NCBI RefSeq assembly: GCF_030160635.1
Contig: NZ_BSOS01000090.1
Coordinates: 1-64,000, forward strand
DNA from: Acidocella aquatica
Lineage (GTDB): Bacteria; Pseudomonadota; Alphaproteobacteria; Acetobacterales; Acetobacteraceae
Length of the DNA: 64,000 bases
Direction of reading: 5' to 3'
Shown: in pieces, positions 17,016-26,108 of the stretch
How positions within the stretch are numbered: the first letter of the stretch is position 1
How the letters are laid out: each line of letters begins with the position of its first letter
Made by a program: the position numbers and the translations under genes
Notes under the pieces: generated by a model
The model's database searches: none
Told to the model about the DNA's origin: nothing
What the model saw: the letters and a program-made list of their open reading frames with translations, nothing else

Positions 17016-18323
17016 TTATGCCCGGCCAATGCCGTGATAGGCAAATCCCGCGTCGCGCAGGGCCTGCGGGTCGAATACATTGCGCAGGTCCACCACGACG
17101 CTGCCGCGCATCAACTGGCGCAGCATAACCGGGGCCAGGGCGCGGAATTCATTCCATTCGGTCACCAATACCAGCGCGTCGGCGCCGGCCAGGGCGTCGT
17201 TCACGCCGGTTGCGAAGATAACGCCACCGGGCAGCAGCGGCCTTGCGCCAGCCATCGCCTCGGGGTCGAACGCCACGACCTGCGCGCCGGCGGCCGCCAG
17301 CCCCTGGATGAGCGGCAGCGAGGGTGCCTCGCGCATGTCATCGGTCTCGGGCTTGAAGGCCAGGCCCAGCACGGCGATGCGCAGGCCCTGCACGCTCCCG
17401 CCGCAGGCCGCCACCACGCGCCCCGCCATCGCCTCCTTGCGCGCATCGTTCACCGCCACGACCGCCTCGATCAACCGGCTCGGCGCGCCCGCCTCTTCGG
17501 CGATGCGCATCAGCGCCAGCGTGTCCTTGGGGAAGCAGGAGCCGCCGAACCCCGGCCCGGCATGCAGGAACTTGCGGCCGATGCGGCCATCCAGCCCGAT
17601 GCCGCGCGCCACGTCGTTCACATCCGCGCCCAGTTTCTCGCACAGATCGGCCATTTCGTTGATGAAGGTGATCTTCATCGCCAGGAACCCGTTGGCTGCG
17701 TATTTGGTCAGCTCGGCGCTCTCCAGCCCGGTGAAGACGATCGGCGCCTCGCGCAGATAAAGCGGGCGGTAGAGCCGTTGCAACACCTCGCGGGCGCGCT
17801 CGCTCTCGGCGCCCACCACCACGCGGTCCGGCCGCATGAAATCGGTGATCGCGCTGCCCTCGCGCAGAAACTCCGGGTTGGCCGCGACCTCGATCGCCAG
17901 ATCGGGCCGCAGCTTTTGCGCCAGCTCCGCGATTTTGCGCCCGGTGCCCACCGGCACGGTGGATTTGGTGACGATCACCGCCGGATGGTCCAACGCGCGC
18001 AGCACCTGCTCCACCGCGGCGAAGACATAGGTAAGGTCGGCATGGCCATCGCCACGGCGGGTGGGGGTGCCGACCGCGATGAACACGGCCTCGGCCTGGG
18101 CGATGCCCTCCTCCAGCGTGGCGGGGAAGCTCAGGCGCCCGGCGGCGGTGTTTTCGGCCACCAGCCGGTCCAGCCCCGGCTCGTAGATGGGGATTTTTCC
18201 CTCCAGCAGCATGGCGCGCTTGGCGGCATCAGCCTCCACCACCGCGACCGAGACGCCGAACTCGGCGAAACAGGCGCCCGAGACCAGGCCAACATAGCCG
18301 CCACCGATGATCGCAATCCTCAT
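17016..18323 (-). CDS. ugd: UDP-glucose 6-dehydrogenase
   Basis: This 435-residue enzyme oxidises UDP-glucose to UDP-glucuronate with 2 NAD+. It starts MRIAIIGGGYVGLVSG (Rossmann loop) and carries VGTPTRRGDG, STVPVGTG, ANPEFLREG and the catalytic GGSCFPKD. The ATG at 18323 is preferred because a GGGGG run lies 7 bases upstream; a second ATG at 18329 is too close to it. It opens the leftward glycan operon and is divergent from the WecA-like gene, implying a glucuronate-containing surface polymer. Confidence 0.93.
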   Translation of the reverse strand: MRIAIIGGGYVGLVSGACFAEFGVSVAVVEADAAKRAMLLEGKIPIYEPGLDRLVAENTAAGRLSFPATLEEGIAQAEAVFIAVGTPTRRGDGHADLTYVFAAVEQVLRALDHPAVIVTKSTVPVGTGRKIAELAQKLRPDLAIEVAANPEFLREGSAITDFMRPDRVVVGAESERAREVLQRLYRPLYLREAPIVFTGLESAELTKYAANGFLAMKITFINEMADLCEKLGADVNDVARGIGLDGRIGRKFLHAGPGFGGSCFPKDTLALMRIAEEAGAPSRLIEAVVAVNDARKEAMAGRVVAACGGSVQGLRIAVLGLAFKPETDDMREAPSLPLIQGLAAAGAQVVAFDPEAMAGARPLLPGGVIFATGVNDALAGADALVLVTEWNEFRALAPVMLRQLMRGSVVVDLRNVFDPQALRDAGFAYHGIGRA

Positions 18324-18456
18324 ATCCATACCCCCAATTCGCCTGAATGCGGTTCTGGCTTGGCCGTGTGCCGCAGGCAAGCCCCCGCCACCAGGGGTTG
18401 TCATCAATTCGCGGCATCTTCAAATTTGCGCGGCTTTCAGCCATGGTCGGTTACAT

Positions 18457-19527
18457 ATGAATCCCGCCATCTCCCTCGGCCTGCTCGCCCTGCCCCGGCA
18501 TATCGCCCTCATGGCCGGGCTGGCCATTTTCTCGGCCATTATCGTGCGCGGGATGATCATGCTCGGCGTGCCCGACCGCCCGGACGCCCGCAAGGCGCAC
18601 AGCCGGACCACGCCGAAATCAGGCGGGGTTGGCATTGTCGCCGCCTTCATGCTCGGCGTGCTGCTGCTGCACCGCTATGGGCAGGTCTCGCGCATCGCGG
18701 AGGGGTATTTCCTGGGCGTGATCGGCGCCGCGTTTCTGATGGCGGGGATCTCCTTTCTCGATGATCTGCTCGATCTCTCATTTGTGATCAAACTGGCCAC
18801 CCAGCTCGCCGCGGCGGTGGCCGCCGTGGCCGCCGGGCTTTGGATGCCCACGCTGGCGCTGCCCTATTACGGGGTGCTCAACCTCGGCTGGGCGGGCATG
18901 CCGCTCACCGTGTTTTTTTTGCTGTTTGTCACCAATGCGATGAACTTCATCGACGGGCTGAACGGGCTGGCCGCCGGGGTGACGCTGTTCGCCTGCCTGT
19001 TCCTGGCCGGAATCGCCGGGATATATGGCGGTTTTTTTGTCTATACCGCCTCGCTGCTGCTGGCGGGCGGGGTGTTGGGGTTTCTGCCGTTCAACTTTCC
19101 ACAGGGGCGGATTTTCATGGGCGATGTCGGCAGCCAGTTCTGCGGCTTCATGCTGGCGCTGTTCGGCATCGCCGCCACGCGCTTCGAGGGCGCGCCGCTC
19201 TCCTTCCTGCTGGTGCCGCTGCTGCTCTCGGGCGTTTTGTACGATGTCGGCTTCACGCTGATCCGCCGGCTGCTGGCGGGGGAGAACATCGCCCGCGCGC
19301 ATAACGGGCATCTCTACCAAGTGGTGCGCCGCGCGGGGATGGACGCGCGGGTGGTGGCCCTGCTGCACTGGGGGTTCACCTTGCTCGGCGGGGTGTGCGC
19401 GCTGGTGTTCCTCAACCTGCCCCCGGCCTGGAAGCCGCCGTTTCTGCTGCTGCCGCTGGCGGTGCAGATCGGCTGGACGTTTTATGTGCGCCGCCGCGCC
19501 AGGACGGCTAATATCGGGGTCTGGTGA
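18457..19527 (+). CDS. WecA/MraY-family undecaprenyl-phosphate phosphosugar transferase
   Basis: This 356-residue polytopic membrane enzyme has about ten hydrophobic spans. Catalytic landmarks are DDLLD at 102-106, NAMNFIDGLNG at 160-170 and the cytoplasmic loop ARAHNGHLYQ. RPDARKAHSRTTPKSGG near the start binds the polyprenyl phosphate side in this family. It starts glycan assembly by moving a phospho-N-acetylhexosamine from a UDP donor to undecaprenyl phosphate. Peptidoglycan MraY is unlikely because the neighbourhood has no mur genes. It is divergent from ugd and the glycan operon. Confidence 0.88.
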   Translation: MNPAISLGLLALPRHIALMAGLAIFSAIIVRGMIMLGVPDRPDARKAHSRTTPKSGGVGIVAAFMLGVLLLHRYGQVSRIAEGYFLGVIGAAFLMAGISFLDDLLDLSFVIKLATQLAAAVAAVAAGLWMPTLALPYYGVLNLGWAGMPLTVFFLLFVTNAMNFIDGLNGLAAGVTLFACLFLAGIAGIYGGFFVYTASLLLAGGVLGFLPFNFPQGRIFMGDVGSQFCGFMLALFGIAATRFEGAPLSFLLVPLLLSGVLYDVGFTLIRRLLAGENIARAHNGHLYQVVRRAGMDARVVALLHWGFTLLGGVCALVFLNLPPAWKPPFLLLPLAVQIGWTFYVRRRARTANIGVW

Positions 19528-19533
19528 AGCGTT

Positions 19534-20268
19534 TCAGAACCCGAAGATGGAGACCAGCAGCGGCAGCGCCAGCGAGGTGATGATGCCGTTCAGCCCGATC
19601 GCCAGCCCGCCGAAGGCGCCCGCCGTCTCGTTGAGGGTGAGCATGCGCGCGGTGGCCAGCCCGTGCGCGACGGTGCCCGCCGCCAGCCCGCGCGCGCGCC
19701 AGTCCGCCACGCGGGTGAAGCGGAACATGCCCGAACAAACCAATGTGCCGAACATCGCCGTGACCATGACGAACACCGCCGTGAGCGAGGGGATGCCGCC
19801 GAGGTTTTGTGAAATTCCCATGGCGATGGGGGTTGTCACCGATTTGGGGCCAAGGGAGATCACCACGTCGCGCGGGGCGCCCAGCGCATGGGCGATGACC
19901 ATGGCCGAGCCGGCGGCCACGAAGGAACCGGCGCTGAGCGAGACGAAAATAGCGAGGAAATTCGCCCGGATCGCCGGCCAGTTGGCAAACATCGGGACGG
20001 CCAGGGCAACGGTGGCCGGGCCAAGCAGGAAGTGGATATACACCGCGCCCGCGAAATAGGTCTGGTAGCTGGTATGGGTGAGCAGCAGCAGCGCCGCCAT
20101 GATGACGATGGAGAGCACCGTCGGGTTGCTCAGGGCCGAGCGGCCGGCCTTGCGGTCGATGAAGCTGGCGGCCTCCCAGACGCAGAGCGTGGCGGTGAGG
20201 CCGAGCAGCGGCTGGGTCTGCAGATAGACCCAGACATGAAAAAGCGGCAGCGGCAGGAGATTATGCAT
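19534..20268 (-). CDS. LrgB/CidB family membrane protein
   Basis: This 244-residue polytopic membrane protein has the LrgB-family hallmark ISLGPKSVTTPIAMGIS followed by GIPSLTAVFV and GTVAHGLATARML. LrgB proteins act with LrgA/CidA partners and are linked to murein hydrolase control or export of small organic acids such as pyruvate; which applies here is unknown. It overlaps the LrgA-like gene by 8 bases. Confidence 0.9.
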   Translation of the reverse strand: MHNLLPLPLFHVWVYLQTQPLLGLTATLCVWEAASFIDRKAGRSALSNPTVLSIVIMAALLLLTHTSYQTYFAGAVYIHFLLGPATVALAVPMFANWPAIRANFLAIFVSLSAGSFVAAGSAMVIAHALGAPRDVVISLGPKSVTTPIAMGISQNLGGIPSLTAVFVMVTAMFGTLVCSGMFRFTRVADWRARGLAAGTVAHGLATARMLTLNETAGAFGGLAIGLNGIITSLALPLLVSIFGF

Positions 20269-20617
20269 CGGCCGCTGCCGCGCGGTTGACGAACCACTGC
20301 ATCAGCATGCCCGTAACCACCAGCCCGAGCAGCGTGGACACGGGAATCGCGATGGCGATGGCCAGGGCGTTCTGGCGCAGCACCGGCAGTTCGTTCACCA
20401 CGCCCACGCCGGCGGGCACGAAGAGCAGGCCGAGATATTTCAGCAACCCTTGCGAGACATCGCGCAGATGCGCCGAGGGGCCGCCGGTTTTGAGCAGATA
20501 GGCCAGCAGCATCACCAGCCCGAGCACCGGGCCTGGCACCGGCAGGTAGGTTGCCGTCGCGATCACGGTGCCCGCCAGCTGGCAGAGCAGTAATATGAGC
20601 AATCCCCGAATCAGCAT
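20261..20617 (-). CDS. LrgA/CidA family holin-like membrane protein
   Basis: This 118-residue protein has four hydrophobic spans and the conserved segment [17 protein letters not shown], then [12 protein letters not shown]. The ATG at 20617 has a GGGGAGGG ribosome-binding site; upstream in-frame codons are not needed. It forms a two-gene unit with the LrgB-like protein. LrgA and LrgB together control an efflux or autolysis-related membrane process. No LytS/LytR-like regulator is nearby. Confidence 0.88.
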   Translation of the reverse strand: MLIRGLLILLLCQLAGTVIATATYLPVPGPVLGLVMLLAYLLKTGGPSAHLRDVSQGLLKYLGLLFVPAGVGVVNELPVLRQNALAIAIAIPVSTLLGLVVTGMLMQWFVNRAAAADA

Positions 20618-20864
20618 CGTGCCCTCCCCCGCCGCCCTGTTTCCCGGTCCGCAATGGCACGCGGGATGCGCCATACTGGCCTATCAAATATTTACCCGGG
20701 CCTCGCAACCGGCGCCCCGGCACAGCTGGCATGCCCCCGCACCAACCCCGCCGCGCCTTTTGGCAAGGCTGCCCTTGCATCCGGGGCCGCTGGCGCGTAA
20801 AGGCGGCGCTTCAATTCAATGCCGCCGGTCGGGATCGGTGGTGCAATATCCAGGAGCGCACACG

Positions 20865-21092
20865 GTGAAAGCCAATATTCATCCGGACTATCACGAGATC
20901 AACATCATCATGACCGATGGTACGGAATTCAAGACCATGTCCTGCATGGGCAAGGCCGGCGACACGCTGCGCCTGGATATCGATCCGAAGTCTCACCCGG
21001 CGTGGACCGGCGTGCAGCGCGTGATGGACACCGGCGGCCAGGTCGCCAAGTTCAACAAGCGCTTCGCCAGCATCGGCACCCGCAAAGGCTAA
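20865..21092 (+). CDS. rpmE: 50S ribosomal protein bL31, cysteine-poor form
   Basis: This 75-residue protein starts with GTG at 20865, with CAGGAG 8 bases upstream. It reads [20 protein letters not shown] and contains [13 protein letters not shown], typical bL31. Only one Cys is present, so the zinc-binding set of the C+ form is missing. This C- form is usual in Alphaproteobacteria. A strong terminator follows 19 bases after the stop. Confidence 0.95.
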   Translation: MKANIHPDYHEINIIMTDGTEFKTMSCMGKAGDTLRLDIDPKSHPAWTGVQRVMDTGGQVAKFNKRFASIGTRKG

Positions 21093-21111
21093 CCGGCCGC
21101 AACCGGACCTT

Positions 21112-21144
21112 AAAAAACCCACGCCCTTTGCCGTGGGTTTTTTT
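21112..21144 (+). terminator. rho-independent terminator after rpmE
   Basis: A 12-bp stem, AAAAAACCCACG with CGTGGGTTTTTT around an 8-base loop, ends in a run of T residues directly after rpmE. Confidence 0.92.
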
Positions 21145-21169
21145 ATGCCCAAAGCCCGAGAGGAATATC

Positions 21170-21586
21170 ATGTCCACCGCCGCAACAAGCCAACTGGTCG
21201 AAACCTATTATCAAACCTTCAATGCGGGTGATCGGGAGGCGTTTCTGGCGCTGCTTACCGAGGATGTCATCCACGGCATCAACCAGGGGGAGGAGCAGCG
21301 CGGGCGCGGCCTGTTCCGCGTGTTTCTGGCCCGCATGGACCATTGCTACCGTGAGGAGATCCGCGATGTGGTGGTGATGGTCAACCATGACGGCAGCCGG
21401 GCGGCGGCGGAATTCATGGTGCATGGCACTTATTTGAATACCGATGAGGGGCTGCCCGAGGCGCGGGGGCAGCGCTACATTCTGCCCGCTGGTGCGTTTT
21501 TCACCATCCGGGACGGCAAGATTGCCCGCATCTGCAACTATTACAACCTGCCGGACTGGACCCGCCAGGTTAGCGGCGGCGTGTAG
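21170..21586 (+). CDS. SnoaL-like/ketosteroid isomerase-related protein
   Basis: This 138-residue protein has an NTF2-like fold pattern. It opens LVETYYQTFNAGDREAFLAL and continues VIHGINQGEEQRGRG, then LPAGAFFTIRDGKIARICNYYNLPDW at the C-terminal end. This is the SnoaL-like polyketide-cyclase/ketosteroid-isomerase-related family, whose members have varied or unknown substrates. The ATG at 21170 has GAGAGGA upstream. It lies just beyond the rpmE terminator, so it probably has its own promoter; none is obvious. Confidence 0.8.
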   Translation: MSTAATSQLVETYYQTFNAGDREAFLALLTEDVIHGINQGEEQRGRGLFRVFLARMDHCYREEIRDVVVMVNHDGSRAAAEFMVHGTYLNTDEGLPEARGQRYILPAGAFFTIRDGKIARICNYYNLPDWTRQVSGGV

Positions 21587-21587
21587 T

Positions 21588-21668
21588 TTAAGGGGCGGCC
21601 TGCGCCATATCACTGTTAAGGGGCGGCCTGGCGCCATATCACTGTTAAGGGGCGGCCTGCGCCGCCAG
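21588..21668 (-). repeat. threefold direct repeat derived from the 3' end of mltG
   Basis: The 28-29 base unit TTAAGGGGCGGCCTG(G)CGCCATATCACTG occurs at 21588-21615 and 21616-21644. A third, coding copy starts at 21645 with the mltG stop codon. Each spacer copy thus repeats the last codons of mltG (AGGCCGCCCCTTAA on the minus strand) plus about 14 bases. The units differ by one inserted base. Confidence 0.88.
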
Positions 21669-22637
21669 GGTGGCACGATAGGTCTCGATGTTGCGCAGTT
21701 GCGTCTTGAAATTATCAGCGAACACATGGCCGCCAGTGCCGGTGGCGACGAAATACAGCGCCTGCGTTGAGGCTGGGTGCAGCACGGCCTGGATGGCGGC
21801 CAGCCCCGGCGCGCAGATCGGCCCCGGGGGCAGGCCTGGATGGGCGTAAGTGTTGTAGGGTGACGGGTTGGCGAGGTCGGCGCGGCTGATCGGCATGCCA
21901 CCCGAGGTTTGCCCGCCGCTCGCGGCGTAGATGACGGTGGGGTCGGCCTGGAGCTTCATGCCCATGGCCAGCCGGTTTTCATAAACGGCGGCGACTTTCG
22001 GCAGTTCGGCGGCCACCGGGGTTTCCGCCTGCACGATGGAGGCGAGGGTGAGGGCCTGTTGTGGCGATTGCAGCGGCAGTGCCGGGTCGCGCTGGGCCCA
22101 GGCTGCGTCCAGGCTGCGCTGCATCGCTTTTTGCGCCCGCGCCAGGATGGCCTCGCGTTTGGTGCCCAGAGTGAAGTCGTAGGTTTGCGGCAGCACCGAG
22201 CCTTCGGGCGGGGTGGCGACGCTGCCGCTGGCAGGGCTGGCGGCGTTGAGGATTTTGGCGATTTCCGCGCCTGTCAGCCCCTCGGGGATGGTGACCTGGT
22301 GCTGCACCGGGGCGCCTTGGCGTAGGATGCGCAGAATATCGGCGAGGCTGGAGCGCGCGGGAATGAGAAATTCACCAGCATGCAGTGGACCATCCGCCCG
22401 GGTGAGGAACACCGCGATGCGGAAGATAAGCGGATTGCCGATGGCGCCAGCGCGCGCGAGCACGGCGCCGGTGGCGGCAATGCCGCCCGGCGGGATCACC
22501 AGATCGGTGCTGGCCTGCAGCGGGCCGGGGCCGTTGAAGCTTTGCTCCACCGCCATGCGCTCAAGGCGGAGCAGGACCAGCAAGGTGACCAGAAAAATGA
22601 TGATCCGCCCCCGCAGGCGCGGCAATTTTGTGCTCAT
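21645..22637 (-). CDS. mltG: endolytic murein transglycosylase MltG
   Basis: This 330-residue YceG-family protein has one N-terminal membrane span (about 8-23). It has the LysM-like/catalytic layout with VTIPEGLTGAEIAKIL, the catalytic LASIVQAETPVAAELPKVA and LQADPTVIYA...SPYNTYAHPGLPPGPI. It cleaves nascent glycan strands in the periplasm to end peptidoglycan polymerisation. It lies directly after fabF, as in many Alphaproteobacteria. Its 3' end has been copied twice downstream. Confidence 0.93.
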   Translation of the reverse strand: MSTKLPRLRGRIIIFLVTLLVLLRLERMAVEQSFNGPGPLQASTDLVIPPGGIAATGAVLARAGAIGNPLIFRIAVFLTRADGPLHAGEFLIPARSSLADILRILRQGAPVQHQVTIPEGLTGAEIAKILNAASPASGSVATPPEGSVLPQTYDFTLGTKREAILARAQKAMQRSLDAAWAQRDPALPLQSPQQALTLASIVQAETPVAAELPKVAAVYENRLAMGMKLQADPTVIYAASGGQTSGGMPISRADLANPSPYNTYAHPGLPPGPICAPGLAAIQAVLHPASTQALYFVATGTGGHVFADNFKTQLRNIETYRATLAAQAAP

Positions 22638-22674
22638 GCCAGGCCGGCCGGGGGGTTAGCGCGCAACCGCTGCC

Positions 22675-23937
22675 TCAGGGCGCCCTTTTGAACAGGATCG
22701 AGGCGTTGGTGCCGCCAAAGCCGAAGCTGTTGGAGAGGGCGACGTTGACCTTGCGCTCCTGCGCCTTCAGGGCCACGCGATCGATCACGCTGGCGCGGCT
22801 TGGCTCATGCAGGTTGAGCGTGGGCGGCACAATGCCATCGCGGATGGCGAGGATGCTGAAGATAGCCTCGATCGCCCCGGCGGCGCCGAGCAGGTGGCCG
22901 GTGGCGGATTTGGTCGAGGACATGGCGAGGCCCTTGGCGGCATCGCCGAACATGTTCTCCACCGCCTCAAGCTCCAGATCGTCGCCCATGGGGGTCGAGG
23001 TGCCGTGCGCGTTGACGTATTGCACATCCGCGGGGGAGAGGCCGCCGTTTTTGAACGCCGCCTTCATCGCGCGGAAGGCGCCGTCATGATGTTCGGCCGG
23101 GGCGGTGATGTGGTGCGCGTCGCCGGACATGCCGTAGCCGCCGATTTCGGCGTAGATTTTGGCGCCGCGCTTTTTGGCGTGCTCGTATTCCTCAAGCACC
23201 ACCACGCCGGAGCCTTCGCCCATGACGAAGCCGTCACGGTCTTTGTCCCAGGCGCGGGAGGCTTCGGCCGGGCGGTCGTTAAAGCCGGTGGAAAGCGCGC
23301 GGGCTGCGCAGAACCCGGCAATGCCGAGCGGGTTGACCGCAGCCTCGGCGCCGCCGGCGACCATGACATCGGCATCGCCGAAGCCAATGAGCCGCGCCGC
23401 GTCGCCAATGGCATGCACGCCGGTGGCGCAGGCCGTGACGGCGGAGTGGTTGGGGCCTTTCAGCCCGTATTTGATGGAGACCTGCCCCGAGACCAGATTG
23501 ATGAGGGCGGCAGGGATGAAGAACGGCGAGAGCCGCTTGGCGCGCCCCTCATGCACGGTGATCGAGGCGTCATAAATGGTCTGCAGGCCGCCGATTCCCG
23601 AGCCGATCATCACGCCGCTGACGTATTTCTCTTCCTCGGTCTGCGGAATCCAGCCGGAGTCCTCGATGGCCATGCTCGCCGCGGCGATGCCGAGATGGAT
23701 AAAGCGATCCATCTTCTTCAGCTCTTTGACGGCAATCCACTCGGAGAGGTCGAGACCGCCATCGGCGGCTTTGCCGGCCGGGACCTGACCGGCGATTTTC
23801 GCCGTCAGCTCCGTGGTGTCGAATGACTCAATGGCGGTGATCCCGGAGTCTCCGTTGATCAGCCTCTTCCAGACATGCTCAACACCAACCCCAAGCGGGC
23901 TGGCGATTCCCATCCCTGTTACGACAACACGGCGCAT
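22675..23937 (-). CDS. fabF: 3-oxoacyl-ACP synthase II (FabF)
   Basis: This 420-residue condensing enzyme of fatty-acid elongation has a Cys-His-His triad: Cys in VTACATGVHAIGDA, His in NAHGTSTPMGD and His in KSATGHLLGAAGAIEA. It starts MRRVVVTGMGIASPLG. It follows acpP with a 37-base gap and precedes mltG. Confidence 0.96.
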   Translation of the reverse strand: MRRVVVTGMGIASPLGVGVEHVWKRLINGDSGITAIESFDTTELTAKIAGQVPAGKAADGGLDLSEWIAVKELKKMDRFIHLGIAAASMAIEDSGWIPQTEEEKYVSGVMIGSGIGGLQTIYDASITVHEGRAKRLSPFFIPAALINLVSGQVSIKYGLKGPNHSAVTACATGVHAIGDAARLIGFGDADVMVAGGAEAAVNPLGIAGFCAARALSTGFNDRPAEASRAWDKDRDGFVMGEGSGVVVLEEYEHAKKRGAKIYAEIGGYGMSGDAHHITAPAEHHDGAFRAMKAAFKNGGLSPADVQYVNAHGTSTPMGDDLELEAVENMFGDAAKGLAMSSTKSATGHLLGAAGAIEAIFSILAIRDGIVPPTLNLHEPSRASVIDRVALKAQERKVNVALSNSFGFGGTNASILFKRAP

Positions 23938-23974
23938 GCGAACTCCTCGAACGGGTATCGTTCAGTCAGCCTGA

Positions 23975-24214
23975 TTATTCGGCTTTCTGCTTCTCGATGT
24001 ATTCGATCGCGTCTTTGACCGTGGTGATCTTTTCGGCGGCATCTTCGGGGATTTCAACGCCGAAAGCTTCCTCGAACGCCATCACCAGTTCCACGGTGTC
24101 CAGCGAGTCAGCACCCAGGTCGTCGATGAAAGAGGCTTCCGTGGTGACCTTGCCCTCGTCAACGCCGAGATGCTCGACAACAATTTTCTTAACCTTGTCG
24201 GCGATTTCGCTCAT
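23975..24214 (-). CDS. acpP: acyl carrier protein
   Basis: This 79-residue acidic protein carries the phosphopantetheine site [15 protein letters not shown] with the modified Ser at residue 37. The ATG at 24214 gives [18 protein letters not shown], the usual start. It lies between fabG and fabF. The 126 bases separating it from fabG probably hold an extra promoter, as acpP is normally expressed strongly. Confidence 0.97.
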   Translation of the reverse strand: MSEIADKVKKIVVEHLGVDEGKVTTEASFIDDLGADSLDTVELVMAFEEAFGVEIPEDAAEKITTVKDAIEYIEKQKAE

Positions 24215-24340
24215 AAAATTCACTTTCCTAGAACTGATGTGGTGGAGACCCTTGGTGCCGGGGGCACCGCAGGAGACAATTTGGTTAATCTTCAGACGCC
24301 GCGCGCTTAGCACGGTTTATTGTGCCGCGCCAAGCAGGCG

Positions 24341-25078
24341 CTAGAGCATCGCCATTCCGCCGTTGATGTGCAGGGTGGCTCCGGTGACCCATCCGGCCTC
24401 CTCGGCGGCCAGATAGACCACGGCGGCGGCGATGTCAGCCGGGGAGCCCAGGCGGCCGAGCGGGATTTTGGTGGCGAGGTCGGCGCGCTGCGAGTCGCTC
24501 AGCACATCGGTCATCGGGGTGGCGATGAAGCCCGGGGCGACGAGGTTGACGGTGATGCCGCGCGAGGCAACTTCCTGCGCCAGCGCCTTGGTCATGCCGA
24601 TGAGCCCGGCCTTGGCGGCGGCATAGTTGGCCTGGCCGGGGTTGCCGGTGGAGCCGACCACGGAGCCGATGTTGATGATCCGCCCGGCCTTGCGGCGCAG
24701 CATGAACTTGAGCGCCGCGCGGATCAGGCGGAAGGGAGCGGCCAGATCAACGTTGAGCACCTTGTCCCAGTCGGCGTCGGACATGCGCATGGCCAGACCG
24801 TCCTTGGTCAGGCCGGCGTTGTTGACCAGGATGTCGACTTTGCCCATCGCGGCCTCAGCGGCGTTGATCAGCTCAAGCGCGGCCTCGGGCTGCGAGAGGT
24901 CGGCGGGGATGACATGCACCCGCTCCGAAAATTCAGCCGCCAGCGCATCCAGCGCCTCGCGCCGCGTGCCCGAGAGGGCGACGGTGGCGCCTTGTTTGTG
25001 CAGGGCGCGGGCGATTTGCGCGCCGATGCCGCCGGAGGCGCCGGTGACCAGCGCGGTTTTTCCTGTCAGGTCAAACAT
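24341..25078 (-). CDS. fabG: 3-oxoacyl-ACP reductase FabG
   Basis: This 245-residue short-chain dehydrogenase has the cofactor loop TGASGGIGAQIA, NNAGLTKDGLAMRM, the catalytic Ser in NIGSVVGSTGNPGQAN and the Tyr/Lys pair in YAAAKAG. It reduces 3-oxoacyl-ACP with NADPH. It starts immediately after the fabD stop with no gap, indicating one transcript. Confidence 0.96.
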   Translation of the reverse strand: MFDLTGKTALVTGASGGIGAQIARALHKQGATVALSGTRREALDALAAEFSERVHVIPADLSQPEAALELINAAEAAMGKVDILVNNAGLTKDGLAMRMSDADWDKVLNVDLAAPFRLIRAALKFMLRRKAGRIINIGSVVGSTGNPGQANYAAAKAGLIGMTKALAQEVASRGITVNLVAPGFIATPMTDVLSDSQRADLATKIPLGRLGSPADIAAAVVYLAAEEAGWVTGATLHINGGMAML

Positions 25079-26035
25079 TCAGAGAACTTTCAGCAGGGCT
25101 TCAATATCAGCCGGGGAACCGGCGGAGGCGGTGGCGGCGTCTGGCGCGATGCGCCTGACCAGCCCAGCGAGCACCTTGCCGGTGCCAAGCTCGATGAAGC
25201 TGTCAACGCCCAGGGCGGCCATTGTCTGCACGCTCTCGCGCCAGCGCACGGTGGCGGTCACCTGTTGCACCAGAAGATCGCGGATCAGGTTGGGGTCGGT
25301 GGCCTTGGCGGCGCTGACATTGGCGACCAGCGGGAGCAGCGGCGCGCGCGGCGGGGTGTTGGCGAAGGCCTCGGCCATGGCGTCGGCCGCCGGGGCCATC
25401 AACGCGCAATGGAAAGGTGCCGAGACAGGCAGCAGCATGGCGCGCTTCACGCCCTTGGTTTTGGCGATTTCGATGGCACGCTCGACCGCGCCCTTGTGGC
25501 CGGAGATGACCACCTGGCCGCCGCCGTTGTCATTGGCGCAGGCGACGATTTCGCGCCCGTTCGGGCCCATTTCGGCCTCGGCGCAGATTTCACGCGCCAC
25601 TTCAAGCTCAACACCGAGCAGGGCGGCCATGGCCCCCTGCCCCGCCGGGACGGCGCGCTGCATGGCCTGGCCGCGCAGCTTCAGCAGGCGGGCGGTGTCG
25701 GCGATGGAGAACGACTCCACGGCGGCGAGGGCGCTGTATTCGCCCAGGCTGTGGCCGGCGACCAGCGCCACTTTTTCCTTGAGCACCAACCCGCCCTCGG
25801 CCTGGAGCACCCGCAGCACGGCGAGGGAGACGGCCATCAGCGCGGGCTGCGCGTTCTCGGTGAGGGTCAGCTCCTCGATCGGGCCCTCGAACATCAGCTT
25901 CGAGAGCTTCTGCTTCAAAACTTCGTCGACTTCCTCGAAAACCGCGCGCGCGGGGGCGAAAGCCGCTGCCAGGTCGCGGCCCATGCCGACGGTCTGGCTC
26001 CCTTGTCCGGGGAATATAAAGGCGTGAACCGCCAT
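25079..26035 (-). CDS. fabD: malonyl-CoA:ACP transacylase FabD
   Basis: This 318-residue enzyme loads malonate onto ACP. It has FIFPGQGSQTVGMG at the start, the nucleophile in GHSLGEYSALAA, and the active-site His in VSAPFHCALM. It is the first gene of fabD-fabG-acpP-fabF-mltG. A 73-base gap separates it from the DUF1489 gene upstream. Confidence 0.96.
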   Translation of the reverse strand: MAVHAFIFPGQGSQTVGMGRDLAAAFAPARAVFEEVDEVLKQKLSKLMFEGPIEELTLTENAQPALMAVSLAVLRVLQAEGGLVLKEKVALVAGHSLGEYSALAAVESFSIADTARLLKLRGQAMQRAVPAGQGAMAALLGVELEVAREICAEAEMGPNGREIVACANDNGGGQVVISGHKGAVERAIEIAKTKGVKRAMLLPVSAPFHCALMAPAADAMAEAFANTPPRAPLLPLVANVSAAKATDPNLIRDLLVQQVTATVRWRESVQTMAALGVDSFIELGTGKVLAGLVRRIAPDAATASAGSPADIEALLKVL

Positions 26036-26108
26036 GTCCTGGGTCTCCTACTAACTGCGGCGCACCTAGCATGAGCCGCCGGTTCGTCAAAATTTTCGAT
26101 AGGTCCGG

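Noticed and set aside
18457-19527. MraY of peptidoglycan synthesis
   Set aside because: There are no mur or fts genes nearby, and it is divergent from a UDP-glucose dehydrogenase glycan operon, favouring a WecA-like role.
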